Assembly: GCA_021810145.1 (NCBI GenBank)
Contig: JAJZJL010000030.1
Coordinates: forward strand, 1 to 38,702
Length of the DNA stretch: 38,702 nucleotides
Direction of reading: 5' to 3'
From: Planctomycetota bacterium
Lineage (GTDB): Bacteria > Planctomycetota > Phycisphaerae > WQYP01
A program made the translations under genes and the position numbers. The notes beneath the pieces were generated by a model. The model ran no database searches. It had not been told where the DNA came from and saw only the letters and a list, made by a program, of their open reading frames with translations. Shown here piece by piece: positions 15,444-25,127 of this stretch (its first letter is position 1; each line of letters opens with the position of its first letter).

Positions 15444-17660
15444 TCAATGCACTGTTACAAGCACGGATGCGTAGGCCTCGTTCCCGGCGGCATCAACAGC
15501 TTTTACCACAATTCGATGCGATCCGCTGCCAAGCACACCTGTTCTCCCGCGGAAACCTTCCAGCGGAGAGTCAAAGATAGTAGCAGAAGCGGCCGCCGGA
15601 CGCCAGTTCTTTGACGAATCTACCTGAATACTCACCGCCGTAATTGGCGAACGTTTATCAGACGCCACGCCAGTAACCACGATGTGTCCACCGGCGGTCT
15701 GGTGCCATTTCAGGCCGGCAATGGTGGGAGCGGTGTTATCCACCATTATGCGGCTGGATTCTCGGGCTACGCTTCGCGCGGCGGACGGCGTGTTGTCCGG
15801 AGCATCCGAGGCAATAACCTCCACCCGATAATAGCCATCCGGAATACCGGCGAGCTGCCATAGATAATGATGCGCGGAAATATCTTTGGCAATCCGAATC
15901 CAGACAGGAATTCCTTTCTGCTGGTATTGCAGTGTGTATTGCAGCGTATCGCCGTTGGGATCATTGGCCTTCCATTTTACAAGTACGGCATGCGTTGGTT
16001 TGCTCTGGTAGTTGGTTTGCACACTGCTGAGCACCGGCGGAACATTAATCTGCTGGTAACTGATGCGCGTGGAACGAATGACCGGAGAGGCGCCATGACC
16101 ACCGCGTTTGAGAACCAGACGGAATTGCAGAAACCGCGCCGGGGGGCTGGAAATTTTCCGATAACTGTTGGCCGGTATCAACGACGACCATCGGCTCCAG
16201 AAACGTGCGGAAGCTTTTACATCCCGTACGTTGCCGCTGCGGGTTTGAATATCCACCGCCGCGCCGGCGGGCACCTTGGCGTCGATATGCGCAGCGCCCC
16301 ATGTAGCGGGAAGTTTGGCGTCAAGCACTTTGCTGACATAGGTTCCGCTATGTTGGGTCCTGGCCGTAAGCTGGTAAATCTGCCCCTGATTAGCCGTACC
16401 GATCAATAATCGATTACCTCGCGTTTTTGCCAGGCACAGCAGATCGGATTGCTTAAGGCGTTCCAGCAGAGTTTCTGTTTGCGTGAAGGGATCATAGGAC
16501 AACAGCCGCCCGTGGCCACCAAGGCCAAGAATCAGGTGATGTTTGGCATACAGCATGGACAGCACCATATCGGGCACTTTAAGCAGAACACGAACGCGTC
16601 CGCTGGAACTGATCTGGTAAACCGCATTGCTTTTGACGGCCGGCGCATTGGGAGCGGAATCATCACCATCGGTGGATGGAAACGGCCCCGGTATGCGGGT
16701 TGGTTCAGCCGGTGGCTTACCGGCAGCTGCGCCGGCCTGAGCGTTTTTACCAGGCTTTCCCTTTTTTCCGGGCATCTGAATTCCGGTGCCAAGTGCTACC
16801 GGACGACCATTCGGGTGCAAAACGGGGGTAAAGACTCCCCCATCAAGTTTAGCCCGGTGCGGTGATGCCGTTGCAGCGAAAATATCCCCATCACCATCCA
16901 CCGCCAAAGCTGAAATTTCTGCATGGTCTGCCGACATTAAAACATAAGATTTACCGGTTTTAGGATTGATCCGAATCACCAGGCCCGGCCCATCCGTGCC
17001 CGCCAAAACCGAGCCATCCTGTCCGAGTGCAAGACTTGTGACATTATGCATCCCGGTTTTCATCAATATTCTGGCCCGTCCCGCGGGGCTGATCTTCCAC
17101 ACCTCGCCGTTGGGTCCTGTTGCGAGGATCACCGAGCCGTCCGAAAGCGGCAAAATCGACCAGATATACTGGACATCTGCATTTTGAAATATTGTCCGGG
17201 CGGTGACTTTTCCACCGCCACGGACGGTTAATTCCACGAGTCTGGCTTTACTGCCGCAGGCGGCCACCAGAAGTTTGCCATTTTTCGTGAAGGCCAAGGA
17301 CAGAATCTGGTCGGACGATTTGGGTGGCGTATAGGCCGCGAGGGGTTTACCGTTAACCATTCGGTACACCTTTCCCTTGGGGCTAGTGCCAAACCAGATT
17401 TCTCCTTTGGACGAAACGGCAATGGCATTGATAAAATCAAAGCCCGTTTTTGGCAACAATGTTTTCAAGTGCCGGCTTAATGCCAGATCGCCGTAATTGT
17501 TAACGATAACCCCGTGAAAGTGGCCAGAAGCGTATGCCGCCTCGTCGGTGAATTTCCAGCTTTGCGGATGCACCGCAAAAGCGCTGGGTGATCCGGCCAA
17601 CAGGCCCATCACGACAGGGAGCAGAAGTCGTTTTAATCCAAGCTTGGCGTTACGAAACAT
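15444..17660 (-). CDS. Exported beta-propeller protein with C-terminal Fn3/Ig-like domains
   Basis: 738 residues from the ATG at 17660, which has GGAG about six nt upstream and starts a signal peptide (RNAKLGLKRLLLPVVMGLL...SAFA); an earlier start at 17711 would bury the signal. Residues about 55-450 contain repeated blades with motifs such as AVSSKGEIWFGTSPKGKVYRM, SLALGQDGSVLAGT and LLIGTANQGQIYQL. A Lys/Gly/Pro-rich linker (about 300-350) interrupts the propeller. The C-terminal third has KWKANDPNGDTLQYTLQYQ and a final KAVDAAGNEAYASVLV segment typical of extracellular Fn3/Ig-like modules. No catalytic residues are evident; a binding or scaffold role outside the cell is likely. It follows the S55 gene by 89 nt and is probably co-transcribed. 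Confidence 0.82.
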   Translation of the reverse strand: MFRNAKLGLKRLLLPVVMGLLAGSPSAFAVHPQSWKFTDEAAYASGHFHGVIVNNYGDLALSRHLKTLLPKTGFDFINAIAVSSKGEIWFGTSPKGKVYRMVNGKPLAAYTPPKSSDQILSLAFTKNGKLLVAACGSKARLVELTVRGGGKVTARTIFQNADVQYIWSILPLSDGSVILATGPNGEVWKISPAGRARILMKTGMHNVTSLALGQDGSVLAGTDGPGLVIRINPKTGKSYVLMSADHAEISALAVDGDGDIFAATASPHRAKLDGGVFTPVLHPNGRPVALGTGIQMPGKKGKPGKNAQAGAAAGKPPAEPTRIPGPFPSTDGDDSAPNAPAVKSNAVYQISSSGRVRVLLKVPDMVLSMLYAKHHLILGLGGHGRLLSYDPFTQTETLLERLKQSDLLCLAKTRGNRLLIGTANQGQIYQLTARTQHSGTYVSKVLDAKLPATWGAAHIDAKVPAGAAVDIQTRSGNVRDVKASARFWSRWSSLIPANSYRKISSPPARFLQFRLVLKRGGHGASPVIRSTRISYQQINVPPVLSSVQTNYQSKPTHAVLVKWKANDPNGDTLQYTLQYQQKGIPVWIRIAKDISAHHYLWQLAGIPDGYYRVEVIASDAPDNTPSAARSVARESSRIMVDNTAPTIAGLKWHQTAGGHIVVTGVASDKRSPITAVSIQVDSSKNWRPAAASATIFDSPLEGFRGRTGVLGSGSHRIVVKAVDAAGNEAYASVLVTVH

Positions 17661-17749
17661 GAAATCTCCAGTTACTTGCCAGACATCTTTAACTGATTTA
17701 GTCCGTTGCAATTTGTTGCCGCGATGGCAGTCATTGCGACCTTGCGCGA

Positions 17750-19726
17750 TTATCCCGGTGGCGGCCCCATTGGCCCAGACATGCCAGGAAATCCGGGGGC
17801 CGGTGTAAGTTTTACAAAACGCTGATCGGCATGGCGGCTTACCTTGATCGTGAACTGCTGCCCGCCCTGTTCGATAATGGCGCCGGCCGGAACAACTTCC
17901 TGCACTGAATTAAACAGCGGATACAAATTGGCCGGCGGATTTTCCGCCATAATCGCGACACGGCTTAATGGCAGATTTGGCATGGAGATCTGTTGCTGAT
18001 CCACACCGTGCATGTTCAGCACCAGGCGGGCATATATAGCATTATCCCGATAAGCCGTGAGATGTCGGATATCGGCGATTAATTCATCAATACTGCCCGG
18101 CGCAAAGCGCTGCGGAAAGTACGTCATTTCCTGTTGAATAACGGAATTGGAAGACCCGACTACCAAATTGTACTTCCCGTCCGGGGTATTGGCTGGAACC
18201 GGTATGTGCAGATAAACATAATGTTCTGCGCCGCGGAACGGCTTAATGGTCAGACGCACACGAATCGTTCCGCCGGGTGCCACGGTCGTGCGTCGCACAA
18301 CCGCGGAAGTGATAACCGCGGACCGGCTTACAGGCCTGGCGGAGATATGCAAATTCACACTCTTGAGTTTCAAATCTTTGAATGGATTATTCATCAGCAA
18401 AGCCGCGGGCATTAAGACTTTATCGGGATTAAAAAAGCCGGTCGTGTAATAGTCATTTACCGCCAGTTTAGCGCCCGCAAAATGAATATTCCCGGTAACA
18501 TGCACGGTGTAATTACCGGTTTTCGCCACGACTTTTCGTTTGGCGGTCATCGTGCCGATGAGAGCCCCACCCAAAGCCTGCATACTGGTTCGGGGATCCA
18601 GGAACAAATTATAATGGAAGGTTTTCTGCCATGACGGATTGTGATATTGGATGGTCATGGTGACCGGCGCGAATGGTGCCGGCTTGCCAAGCTGCCCCAC
18701 AATTCCCGTCGCCTGATCCATGACCAGACGGCCCTGCCGGGTATAGCTTGCGCCAAGCTTAAATGACGCTTCGAGATCCGGGAGAATGGTATAAATATAG
18801 GCTCCGGCAATTGGCAAGGTGGATCGACCTTGCGCGAAGAACCGATGACCAAAGGCATAGACATGTCCATCGACCACATCCGTTACCGTGCCAATCGCGG
18901 ACATATCCATATCGCCGTTAAGCAGCGGCACCGCAATGGCCGCACCGGGCCGCAATTTCATGGCCGCGGCCGGCGTCATCGCCAAGCCCCCCAATTGTCC
19001 TTTGCCGCCGTTGCCCGCAGCGCCTGCCGCCAGCGGAACCATGCCCGTTCCACCAAAGGCGTTTTGCAGATAACGCATGACGCTGCCTGACCCGCCGCCA
19101 ACCATCAGAGGTGATGACAGAGGTTGTAATTTAATGGCATTTTTCGTTGCCAGTCGCATGATCGAAGTGCTTTGCCCCGCTCCGCCGCCATAGAGATGGC
19201 GGACCATTGCCGACCAGCCAAGGAGCTTGTGAGCTTCGGCGGAGTGTTCCATCCAAGTCAACGAACCCGAGCCGCCCCGCATCGCCATTTTTTTATTTCC
19301 GCTGGGCAGCGGAATATGCAGCATCTGCCGAATCGGCTGCACACCACCGATAGGATCTTTGGAAAAGTGCCAACCATAGGCAATTGCTCCGATCAGCTTG
19401 CCATCAATGTACACCGGCGATCCGCTCATTCCTTCAATAATGCCGGAATGTCGCAATCCCAATCCCCAGCAACGAACGAGAATAACATTCATATCCGGGC
19501 CGAAGTCTTTCACCACGTCGATGATTTTGACATGAAATTTCTGAATATCCGCGCCGTGCATCACGGTCAGGCCATAACCCACCATGCCGGGTTTGAGTTG
19601 ATTTTCGAACATACATCCCGGTGGTGGCTTACCCAGCGATTCAAAGGAATCAGCCTGTGCTGTGCGGCTGAAGCCCGCAACCATCAGAGCCAGCGCCGCG
19701 AGAAAACCAATCATCTTTTTAATCAT
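17750..19726 (-). CDS. Exported SpoIVB peptidase S55-domain protein
   Basis: 658 residues. Residues 1-25 are a signal peptide (MIKKMIGFLAALALMVAGF...AQA). The S55 domain follows: KPGMVGYGLTVMHG (46-58), HSGIIEGMSGSPVYIDGKLIGAIAYGW with the nucleophile motif GMSGSP (99-104, S101 the likely nucleophile), and GGVQPIRQM. A second conserved block, YAFGHRFFAQGRSTLPIAGAYI, is typical of the large planctomycete and myxobacterial members rather than of Bacillus SpoIVB itself. The C-terminus ends in a Gly/Pro-rich PGFPGMSGPMGPPPG tail. Whether it is an active protease is unproven. I chose the ATG at 19726 for the signal peptide; its ribosome site is weak. It is the first gene of a likely two-gene unit with the propeller protein. 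Confidence 0.87.
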   Translation of the reverse strand: MIKKMIGFLAALALMVAGFSRTAQADSFESLGKPPPGCMFENQLKPGMVGYGLTVMHGADIQKFHVKIIDVVKDFGPDMNVILVRCWGLGLRHSGIIEGMSGSPVYIDGKLIGAIAYGWHFSKDPIGGVQPIRQMLHIPLPSGNKKMAMRGGSGSLTWMEHSAEAHKLLGWSAMVRHLYGGGAGQSTSIMRLATKNAIKLQPLSSPLMVGGGSGSVMRYLQNAFGGTGMVPLAAGAAGNGGKGQLGGLAMTPAAAMKLRPGAAIAVPLLNGDMDMSAIGTVTDVVDGHVYAFGHRFFAQGRSTLPIAGAYIYTILPDLEASFKLGASYTRQGRLVMDQATGIVGQLGKPAPFAPVTMTIQYHNPSWQKTFHYNLFLDPRTSMQALGGALIGTMTAKRKVVAKTGNYTVHVTGNIHFAGAKLAVNDYYTTGFFNPDKVLMPAALLMNNPFKDLKLKSVNLHISARPVSRSAVITSAVVRRTTVAPGGTIRVRLTIKPFRGAEHYVYLHIPVPANTPDGKYNLVVGSSNSVIQQEMTYFPQRFAPGSIDELIADIRHLTAYRDNAIYARLVLNMHGVDQQQISMPNLPLSRVAIMAENPPANLYPLFNSVQEVVPAGAIIEQGGQQFTIKVSRHADQRFVKLTPAPGFPGMSGPMGPPPG

Positions 19727-19977
19727 CAACACACCGCAACTGTTCCATACTTGAACAAACTGTAACGATATTTCCATCCGCCGACAATACCCGGTCAGAG
19801 TTACGGCCCAGCTTCCATCCGGTTAAGCCGTCATTGCCGACATGGCATTTTACCCTACGCTCAACGTCCCGCCGCTGTTCGCCATCGGAATTTCTGCCGC
19901 AATACGTCAAAGTATCAACTGCATCTTGGTTGCCCTCTGACGGCGCATAACACGCCGCAGTTGCGCGGGCTTTCGGG

Positions 19978-20964
19978 TTACTTGCCAAGCCGTTCCATCA
20001 TAGGTGCCGGGTACCGCAGACCGGCGGTTGAACCTTTCGGGGCGGCATCGCTGATGCGGCTGACATCCTCGGCGGTCAGTTCCACATTCAATGCGCCGAG
20101 ATTCTCGTGCAGATATTTGCTCCGGCGGGTTCCCGGAATCGGGATAATATCGCTTCCGCGCGAAAGCACCCACGCCAGAGCGAGCTGACCGGGTGTACAG
20201 TGCTTTTCGCGCGCAATGTCATTAACGCGATTGACGATTTCCAGATTCTTCTGAAAATTCTCCCCCTGAAACCGTGGATGATTTCGCCGATTGTCATTGG
20301 GAGCCAGATCTTCGGGCTTTTTTATCTGACCGGTCAAAAAGCCGCGGCCCAGGGGGCTATAGGCCACAAAGGCGATTCCCAGCTCTCGGCATATATCCAG
20401 CACACCATCTTCCGGATCGCGCGTCCACAGGGAATACTCGCTTTGCAGAGCGGAGATTCTATGAACTTTCGCGGCGCGGCGAATGGTTTCGCCGCCCGCT
20501 TCGGATAAGCCAAGATATTTTACCTTGCCGGCCTGCACCAGTTCCGCCATGGCACCCACGGTATCTTCAATGGGCGTAGCGGTGTCCACACGGTGCTGGT
20601 AGTACAAATCAATGTGATCAACCCCAAGCCGCCGCAGACTCGCATCGCAGGCCTGTTTGACATATTCCGGGGTACCGCATACCCGGAGAAATTCCCCCTT
20701 CGGTCCGCGCACATTGCCAAATTTGGTCGCCAGGAAGACATTGGATCGTCGATCTTTTATGGCCTTGCCGACCAGCGTTTCATTGTGACCGACCCCGTAC
20801 ATATCAGCGGTATCAAGAAAATTGCCGCCCGCCGCCAGATACTCATGAATCACGCTGATCGATTGGGCATTATCCGCCGGGCCATAAAATTCGCTCATTC
20901 CCATGCAACCCAACCCGATTGCAGAAACCTGCGGACCGCCTTTTCCCAAAGATCGCGTTTGCAT
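19978..20964 (-). CDS. Aldo/keto reductase
   Basis: 328 residues, a typical length. It is an NADPH-dependent TIM-barrel oxidoreductase acting on aldehydes or ketones. The catalytic tetrad is visible as D51 (FLDTADMYG), Y56, K81 (LATKFG) and H124 (YYQHR). The cofactor region includes [12 protein letters not shown] and IPIPGTRR. Sequence style is closest to the AKR11/13-like soluble reductases. AAGGAG lies six nt before the ATG at 20964, so the longer start at 20982 is rejected. It lies 196 nt downstream of zwf on the same strand, which supplies NADPH, but co-transcription is not shown. Confidence 0.95.
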   Translation of the reverse strand: MQTRSLGKGGPQVSAIGLGCMGMSEFYGPADNAQSISVIHEYLAAGGNFLDTADMYGVGHNETLVGKAIKDRRSNVFLATKFGNVRGPKGEFLRVCGTPEYVKQACDASLRRLGVDHIDLYYQHRVDTATPIEDTVGAMAELVQAGKVKYLGLSEAGGETIRRAAKVHRISALQSEYSLWTRDPEDGVLDICRELGIAFVAYSPLGRGFLTGQIKKPEDLAPNDNRRNHPRFQGENFQKNLEIVNRVNDIAREKHCTPGQLALAWVLSRGSDIIPIPGTRRSKYLHENLGALNVELTAEDVSRISDAAPKGSTAGLRYPAPMMERLGK

Positions 20965-21160
20965 GCATAACTCCTTAATCATTCACAATGCTCATCTTAC
21001 GCAGAACAGCGCCCGCGCGGCAAGTTTTGGCCGCCTACTTACGGGAGAAAAAAACGCAAACATCCTCCGACATCTTGCGGGGATATCCAGAAGGATGTCA
21101 CACCGAAAACGGAATTCCGTGCGCGGTTGACGGTACGGCTTATTGGCCCCGTGATCTGCA

Positions 21161-22696
21161 TCAGCGCGAAGCGTCTGCGCCGAGGCAGTCCCAGGTACGG
21201 CCATCACGGGCCAGTAATTCATTGGCCGCCTGCGGTCCCCATGATCCGGGTTCGTACATTGCCAGCGGCGGTGTTCCGGAAGTCCAAGATTCTTCGATAC
21301 GGTCAATAATGCTCCATGCGCTTTCCACTTCATCACGGCGGATAAACAATGTGGAGTCTCCCAGCATGGCATCCAGCAGAAGTCGCTCATACGCTTCGGG
21401 GGAATAACTCCCGAAGGCTTCGTTGTATTCAAAATCCATGTGTGCCGGAGCAATGCGCGTAACGGTACCCGGGCGCTTGGCGTTAATCAGCAGCGAAATG
21501 CCTTCCTTGGGTTGAATCCGTAAAGTTAAGATATTGCGAGCCAGGTTTCCACCGGGGGCATTAAATAAAACGCCGGGGGCACTGTTAAAGTGGATGCTGA
21601 CTTCCGAGCCTTGCCGCTTAAGGTGCTTGCCGCTGCGCAAATAAAATGGCACGCCATGCCATCGCCAGTTGTTAATATCCAGTTTCACCGCGGCGTATGT
21701 TTCGGTCTGGCTGTCGGGTGCCACGCCGCGCTCCTGCAGGTATCCGATGGTCGGCTTGCCATCCACGGTGCCGGGACTGTATTGACCGCGTACCGTATAC
21801 AATGCCACCTCCTGTGGCGTGAAGGGTTGAATGGATTTCAGCACCCGGACTTTTTCATCACGAATGGCATCACCATCAAGTGCCACGGGCGGTTCCATCG
21901 CGATCAGTGTCAACAACTGCATGAGATGGTTTTGCACCATGTCCCGCAGGGTACCGGCATTTTCAAAATATCCGCCCCGCCCTTCCACACCCAGGGTTTC
22001 ACCCACGGTAATCTGGATATGATCCACGTAGCGGCGGTTCCAGATAGGCTCAAAAATGCCGTTTGCAAAACGGAACACCAGCAGATTCTGAACCGTTTGC
22101 TTGCCCAGATAATGGTCTATGCGATACACCTGTGATTCATCAAACACACGGTTGATATGTTGATTAAGTTCCCGTGCGGTGGCCAAATTGCGGCCAAACG
22201 GCTTTTCAACAATCGCCCGCCGCCAGGCCTGGCTGTTGAACGGATCAATATTGCCCAGCCCGGCATCACCCAGCCGTTCAACAATCTGACCAAATTCCGT
22301 CGGACTCGTGGATAGGTAATAAAGCCGGCGGCCACCGGTTTTAAATTTTTTATCCACATCCGCCAGACGATCCGCAAGGCTGTGATAGCCGGCGGCATTT
22401 TCAAAAGTGCTTTGATGATAAAAGATACGCTGAGCCAGATCGCGCCAAAGTTCGGCATCCACGGGTTTGCAGCGCGAAAAGGTGTTGATGGCTTCCAGCA
22501 TCTCTGCGCGAAATTCCTCGTCGGTTTTGGGCCGGCGAGCAAAACCGATCACCACCGTGGACTTGGACAGCAATCCGTCGCGCGTCAGGTTGTAAAGAGC
22601 CGGAAGCAGCTTGCGGGCCGTTAAATCGCCGGTAGCGCCAAAAATCACAATCGCGCACGGCGGCGCGGACGTTGCAGCATTTTTTTCCCCAGCCAT
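21161..22696 (-). CDS. zwf: Glucose-6-phosphate 1-dehydrogenase
   Basis: 511 residues, normal for the family. It oxidises glucose 6-phosphate to 6-phosphogluconolactone with NADP+, the entry step of the oxidative pentose phosphate and Entner-Doudoroff routes. The nucleotide-binding loop IFGATGDLTARKL (18-30) and the substrate motif RIDHYLGKQTVQNLLVFRFAN (catalytic His in the DHYLGK block) are both intact. The ATG at 22696 is placed about nine nt after AAGGA; an ATG three codons upstream (22705) sits too close to it. The gene is divergent from the HIT gene. No 6-phosphogluconolactonase or gnd gene is in the window. Confidence 0.96.
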   Translation of the reverse strand: MAGEKNAATSAPPCAIVIFGATGDLTARKLLPALYNLTRDGLLSKSTVVIGFARRPKTDEEFRAEMLEAINTFSRCKPVDAELWRDLAQRIFYHQSTFENAAGYHSLADRLADVDKKFKTGGRRLYYLSTSPTEFGQIVERLGDAGLGNIDPFNSQAWRRAIVEKPFGRNLATARELNQHINRVFDESQVYRIDHYLGKQTVQNLLVFRFANGIFEPIWNRRYVDHIQITVGETLGVEGRGGYFENAGTLRDMVQNHLMQLLTLIAMEPPVALDGDAIRDEKVRVLKSIQPFTPQEVALYTVRGQYSPGTVDGKPTIGYLQERGVAPDSQTETYAAVKLDINNWRWHGVPFYLRSGKHLKRQGSEVSIHFNSAPGVLFNAPGGNLARNILTLRIQPKEGISLLINAKRPGTVTRIAPAHMDFEYNEAFGSYSPEAYERLLLDAMLGDSTLFIRRDEVESAWSIIDRIEESWTSGTPPLAMYEPGSWGPQAANELLARDGRTWDCLGADASR

Positions 22697-22805
22697 TTTA
22701 AGCATTCCTTTCAGTGAATGTTCTGTTCTACCCGAACAAAGATGGGTATTCTACACGTCTTCAAGTCCGCATCAAAAGCGCCGGGCGACGAAAATGCCGC
22801 GGAGT

Positions 22806-22824
22806 GTTAAAATGCAATTTTAAC
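22806..22824 (+). promoter_or_regulatory. Inverted repeat overlapping the HIT-gene promoter/leader
   Basis: GTTAAAAT (22806-22813), spacer GCA, ATTTTAAC (22817-22824), a perfect 8-bp inverted repeat. It ends 3 nt before the GGAG ribosome site and contains a possible -10 (TAAAAT, 22808-22813). It could be an operator or an RNA hairpin. Confidence 0.45.
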
Positions 22825-22836
22825 GTGGAGCTGATT

Positions 22837-23340
22837 ATGGCAGATACGCTTTGGGCACCGTGGCGGCTGGATTATATAAAAAGCGTAACCGGACAGACCG
22901 CGGAGTGCTTTTTGTGTGATTTAGCGCAGCACCCGGAAAACGATGCCGCCAATTTTGTCATTCGCCGGAGTCCATTCGGCATGTTGCTGATGAACCGGTA
23001 CCCGTATGTGAATGGCCACCTGCTTGCAGCACCCTATCGGCACACGCCGGATTTGCCGGAATTATCCGCGGAAGAACGCGCCGATTTATTTGAACTCGCA
23101 ATCCTCGGCCAGCAACTGCTTACCAGAGCCATGAATCCGCAGGGATTTAACATCGGAATCAACATCGGCCGCTGCGCCGGGGCCGGGGTACCGGGGCATG
23201 TGCACACCCATATCGTGCCACGGTGGAATGGGGATGTGAATTTTATGAGCGTGGTGGGGCAAGTGCGTGTAATTCCGCAGGCCGTGGAAGAAGCGTATCG
23301 ACAGATCATGCAGCAGCTTGAAAAACCACCGAAACGGTGA
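22837..23340 (+). CDS. HIT-family (Ap4A phosphorylase/hydrolase-like) nucleotide-binding protein
   Basis: 167 residues. The histidine triad HVHTHIVPRW (H121, H123, H125) is preceded by the family's NxGxxxGxGVPGH segment (NIGINIGRCAGAGVPGH). An N-terminal CFLC pair (C24, C27) matches the zinc site in many HIT and Ap4A-phosphorylase-like proteins, as does the opening LWAPWRLDYI. It should hydrolyse or phosphorolyse dinucleoside polyphosphates or other nucleoside phosphate adducts in the cytoplasm. GGAG lies six nt before the ATG at 22837; an upstream ATG at 22714 would add 41 residues of unlike composition. Confidence 0.93.
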   Translation: MADTLWAPWRLDYIKSVTGQTAECFLCDLAQHPENDAANFVIRRSPFGMLLMNRYPYVNGHLLAAPYRHTPDLPELSAEERADLFELAILGQQLLTRAMNPQGFNIGINIGRCAGAGVPGHVHTHIVPRWNGDVNFMSVVGQVRVIPQAVEEAYRQIMQQLEKPPKR

Positions 23341-23394
23341 GCGACAGCATGTATCAACGGCCGTGTTACGGCTGAAAAAAATCGCCGGGCCGGA

Positions 23395-25119
23395 TCAATT
23401 CTGCGGATTTTTCACCCCAGGCATGCCTTTGAAGCCGTAGCATTTCCATACATCCAGATGTTTCACGACCACGCCATAATAATAAAGCGGCACGACGAAC
23501 ATCTTGCTGACATGCGCGAACGACGGTTTGATGAGCCGATCAAATACCTGCGGCGAAAACGATCCGGTTAGCACGGCATTTCGGCCCAGATATCGCAGCT
23601 TTCCCGTGCGAGGGTTGATTTGATTGGGACCGGGCCAGAGATCAAACTGACAATGTTTTCCGCCCATCGCTGTTTGCAGGCAAAATACGAATGGATGTCC
23701 CGGCAGATAATAGCTCAATGAGCTGGAGGTATCCCAACGATCATCCATCACCAGCGGCAGCGGGCCGTGACCATTCCACATGGATAAGCGGATTTTTTGA
23801 ATGGCCTGACCACGGACTTTCAGCGCGTGGAGGCGAAACGCCGGGTCGAATCGCTTGGCGGGAAAATGCCGGCCCTTCGGGTCAATTTTGGCCATGATCG
23901 GATAGAGCAACTGCACATTTTCAGCAAAAACAAACAGCGCAAATCCCCAGGCAATGCCCGCAATAATCCAGCGCCTGGCCGCCTTACGTTTCGGCAGCGG
24001 CTGATTCCACCAGCGTGTGGCAATGCCCGCAAAAAGAATCATGCCGGTAAAATATCCCCCGGCCGGCCAATTCGGTTCCACCTTGCTCCAGAAACTCAAC
24101 AGGAAATACATAATAAAAATCGGCAGCGTCATCCAGATTAAAAAATCCCACACCGAACGGGCAGCGGGATCGTTTATTTTCTTCGCCCCCCGAATCGCTT
24201 CAATGAAAGCCAGGACCAGCAGCACGAACAAAATGCCGGCAAAAATGCCGGCCTGTGAAAGCACAAACATGGCAACATTCAATGGGGCGTGGCTCAGATG
24301 CCACCAGACTCCCTTAGCCCCCCGCAACCCACCTTCGCCGCCAATGGCACGAAACATAATCCAATGATGTTGCGCATTCCATATCAATGTGGGAACTTGC
24401 AGAGCCAGGGACAGAATCAATGCCCCCAGACTGTGCCACGTTGCAAGCTTCCGGCGTAAATACGTGTTGGACCACGCCGCAATGGCCGCGGAGGGCGGAA
24501 TCAGCAGCAGCACCGGCTTGCACAATATTCCCAGCCCCACCAGAAGACCGGCCAGATACAACCACCCCACTGTGGCTCGGCCCGGTTGGTCCGGCAATAA
24601 TTCTCCGGAGGCCGCATAGCGAGGTTCCACCGCCAGCCACAGACACGCGCAGGCCCATGCCCAGCATAAATACATCGGTGAATCAATGGTGATAATCAAA
24701 CTGCCTACCGCGAATACCGGAACCCCCGCCGATAGCGCAATAACCATCAATCCCGCACGATCATCACGAAACATGCGCCGTGCCAGAAAAAAGCTGGCCA
24801 ACCCGCTGAAAAAAGCGAATATCACCGCCGGAGTGCGGATAATGGGCATGGTGGCATGTTGTCCCAACCAGTGCCCCACCGTGGTTGCGGCATAGATAAT
24901 TGCCGCAATCCCCGGCCCCTTGGAATAATACCCCCATGCCAGATGGCGCGACCAGAGCCAATATTGGCTTTCATCTTCGGATAGATCAAAGGGGCAGTTG
25001 TGATATAAAAACAGGAGATTCGAAAAAAAGCCGAGCGTTAACAAGCCCAATGCGGTGCGAACGCACCACGCCCTGCGAATCCATGCGTGTGCGGGAGTCG
25101 GTTGTGTTTCTTGCGTCAT
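23395..25119 (-). CDS. PMT/ArnT-type membrane glycosyltransferase (GT39/GT83 family)
   Basis: 574 residues with about 11-12 hydrophobic segments. The first extracytoplasmic loop carries the family signature DLSEDESQYWLWSRHLAWGYYSKGPGIAAIIY, where the acidic pair and Tyr/Trp are typical of polyprenyl-phosphate-sugar dependent transferases. It probably moves a sugar from a lipid-phosphate donor to lipid A, protein or another envelope acceptor on the outer face of the inner membrane. AGGA stands six nt before the ATG at 25119. Only 8 nt separate it from the upstream GNAT-ASCH gene, so the two are likely in one transcript although their functions look unrelated. Confidence 0.9.
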   Translation of the reverse strand: MTQETQPTPAHAWIRRAWCVRTALGLLTLGFFSNLLFLYHNCPFDLSEDESQYWLWSRHLAWGYYSKGPGIAAIIYAATTVGHWLGQHATMPIIRTPAVIFAFFSGLASFFLARRMFRDDRAGLMVIALSAGVPVFAVGSLIITIDSPMYLCWAWACACLWLAVEPRYAASGELLPDQPGRATVGWLYLAGLLVGLGILCKPVLLLIPPSAAIAAWSNTYLRRKLATWHSLGALILSLALQVPTLIWNAQHHWIMFRAIGGEGGLRGAKGVWWHLSHAPLNVAMFVLSQAGIFAGILFVLLVLAFIEAIRGAKKINDPAARSVWDFLIWMTLPIFIMYFLLSFWSKVEPNWPAGGYFTGMILFAGIATRWWNQPLPKRKAARRWIIAGIAWGFALFVFAENVQLLYPIMAKIDPKGRHFPAKRFDPAFRLHALKVRGQAIQKIRLSMWNGHGPLPLVMDDRWDTSSSLSYYLPGHPFVFCLQTAMGGKHCQFDLWPGPNQINPRTGKLRYLGRNAVLTGSFSPQVFDRLIKPSFAHVSKMFVVPLYYYGVVVKHLDVWKCYGFKGMPGVKNPQN

Positions 25120-25127
25120 TTCGTTTC

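Noticed and set aside
15277-15614. Plus-strand open frame opposite the YyaL start and the propeller C-terminus
   Set aside because: It is the antisense shadow of the YyaL gene, with no ribosome site or motif.
21109-21120. ACGGAATTCCGT palindrome downstream of zwf
   Set aside because: A 12-bp palindrome without T-tract or matching partner; expected by chance at this window size.
23341-23394. Possible terminator between the convergent HIT and ArnT-like genes (stem GCCG-TGTTA-CGGC beside seven A)
   Set aside because: The A-run is on the wrong side of the stem for either strand to give hairpin then U-tract.
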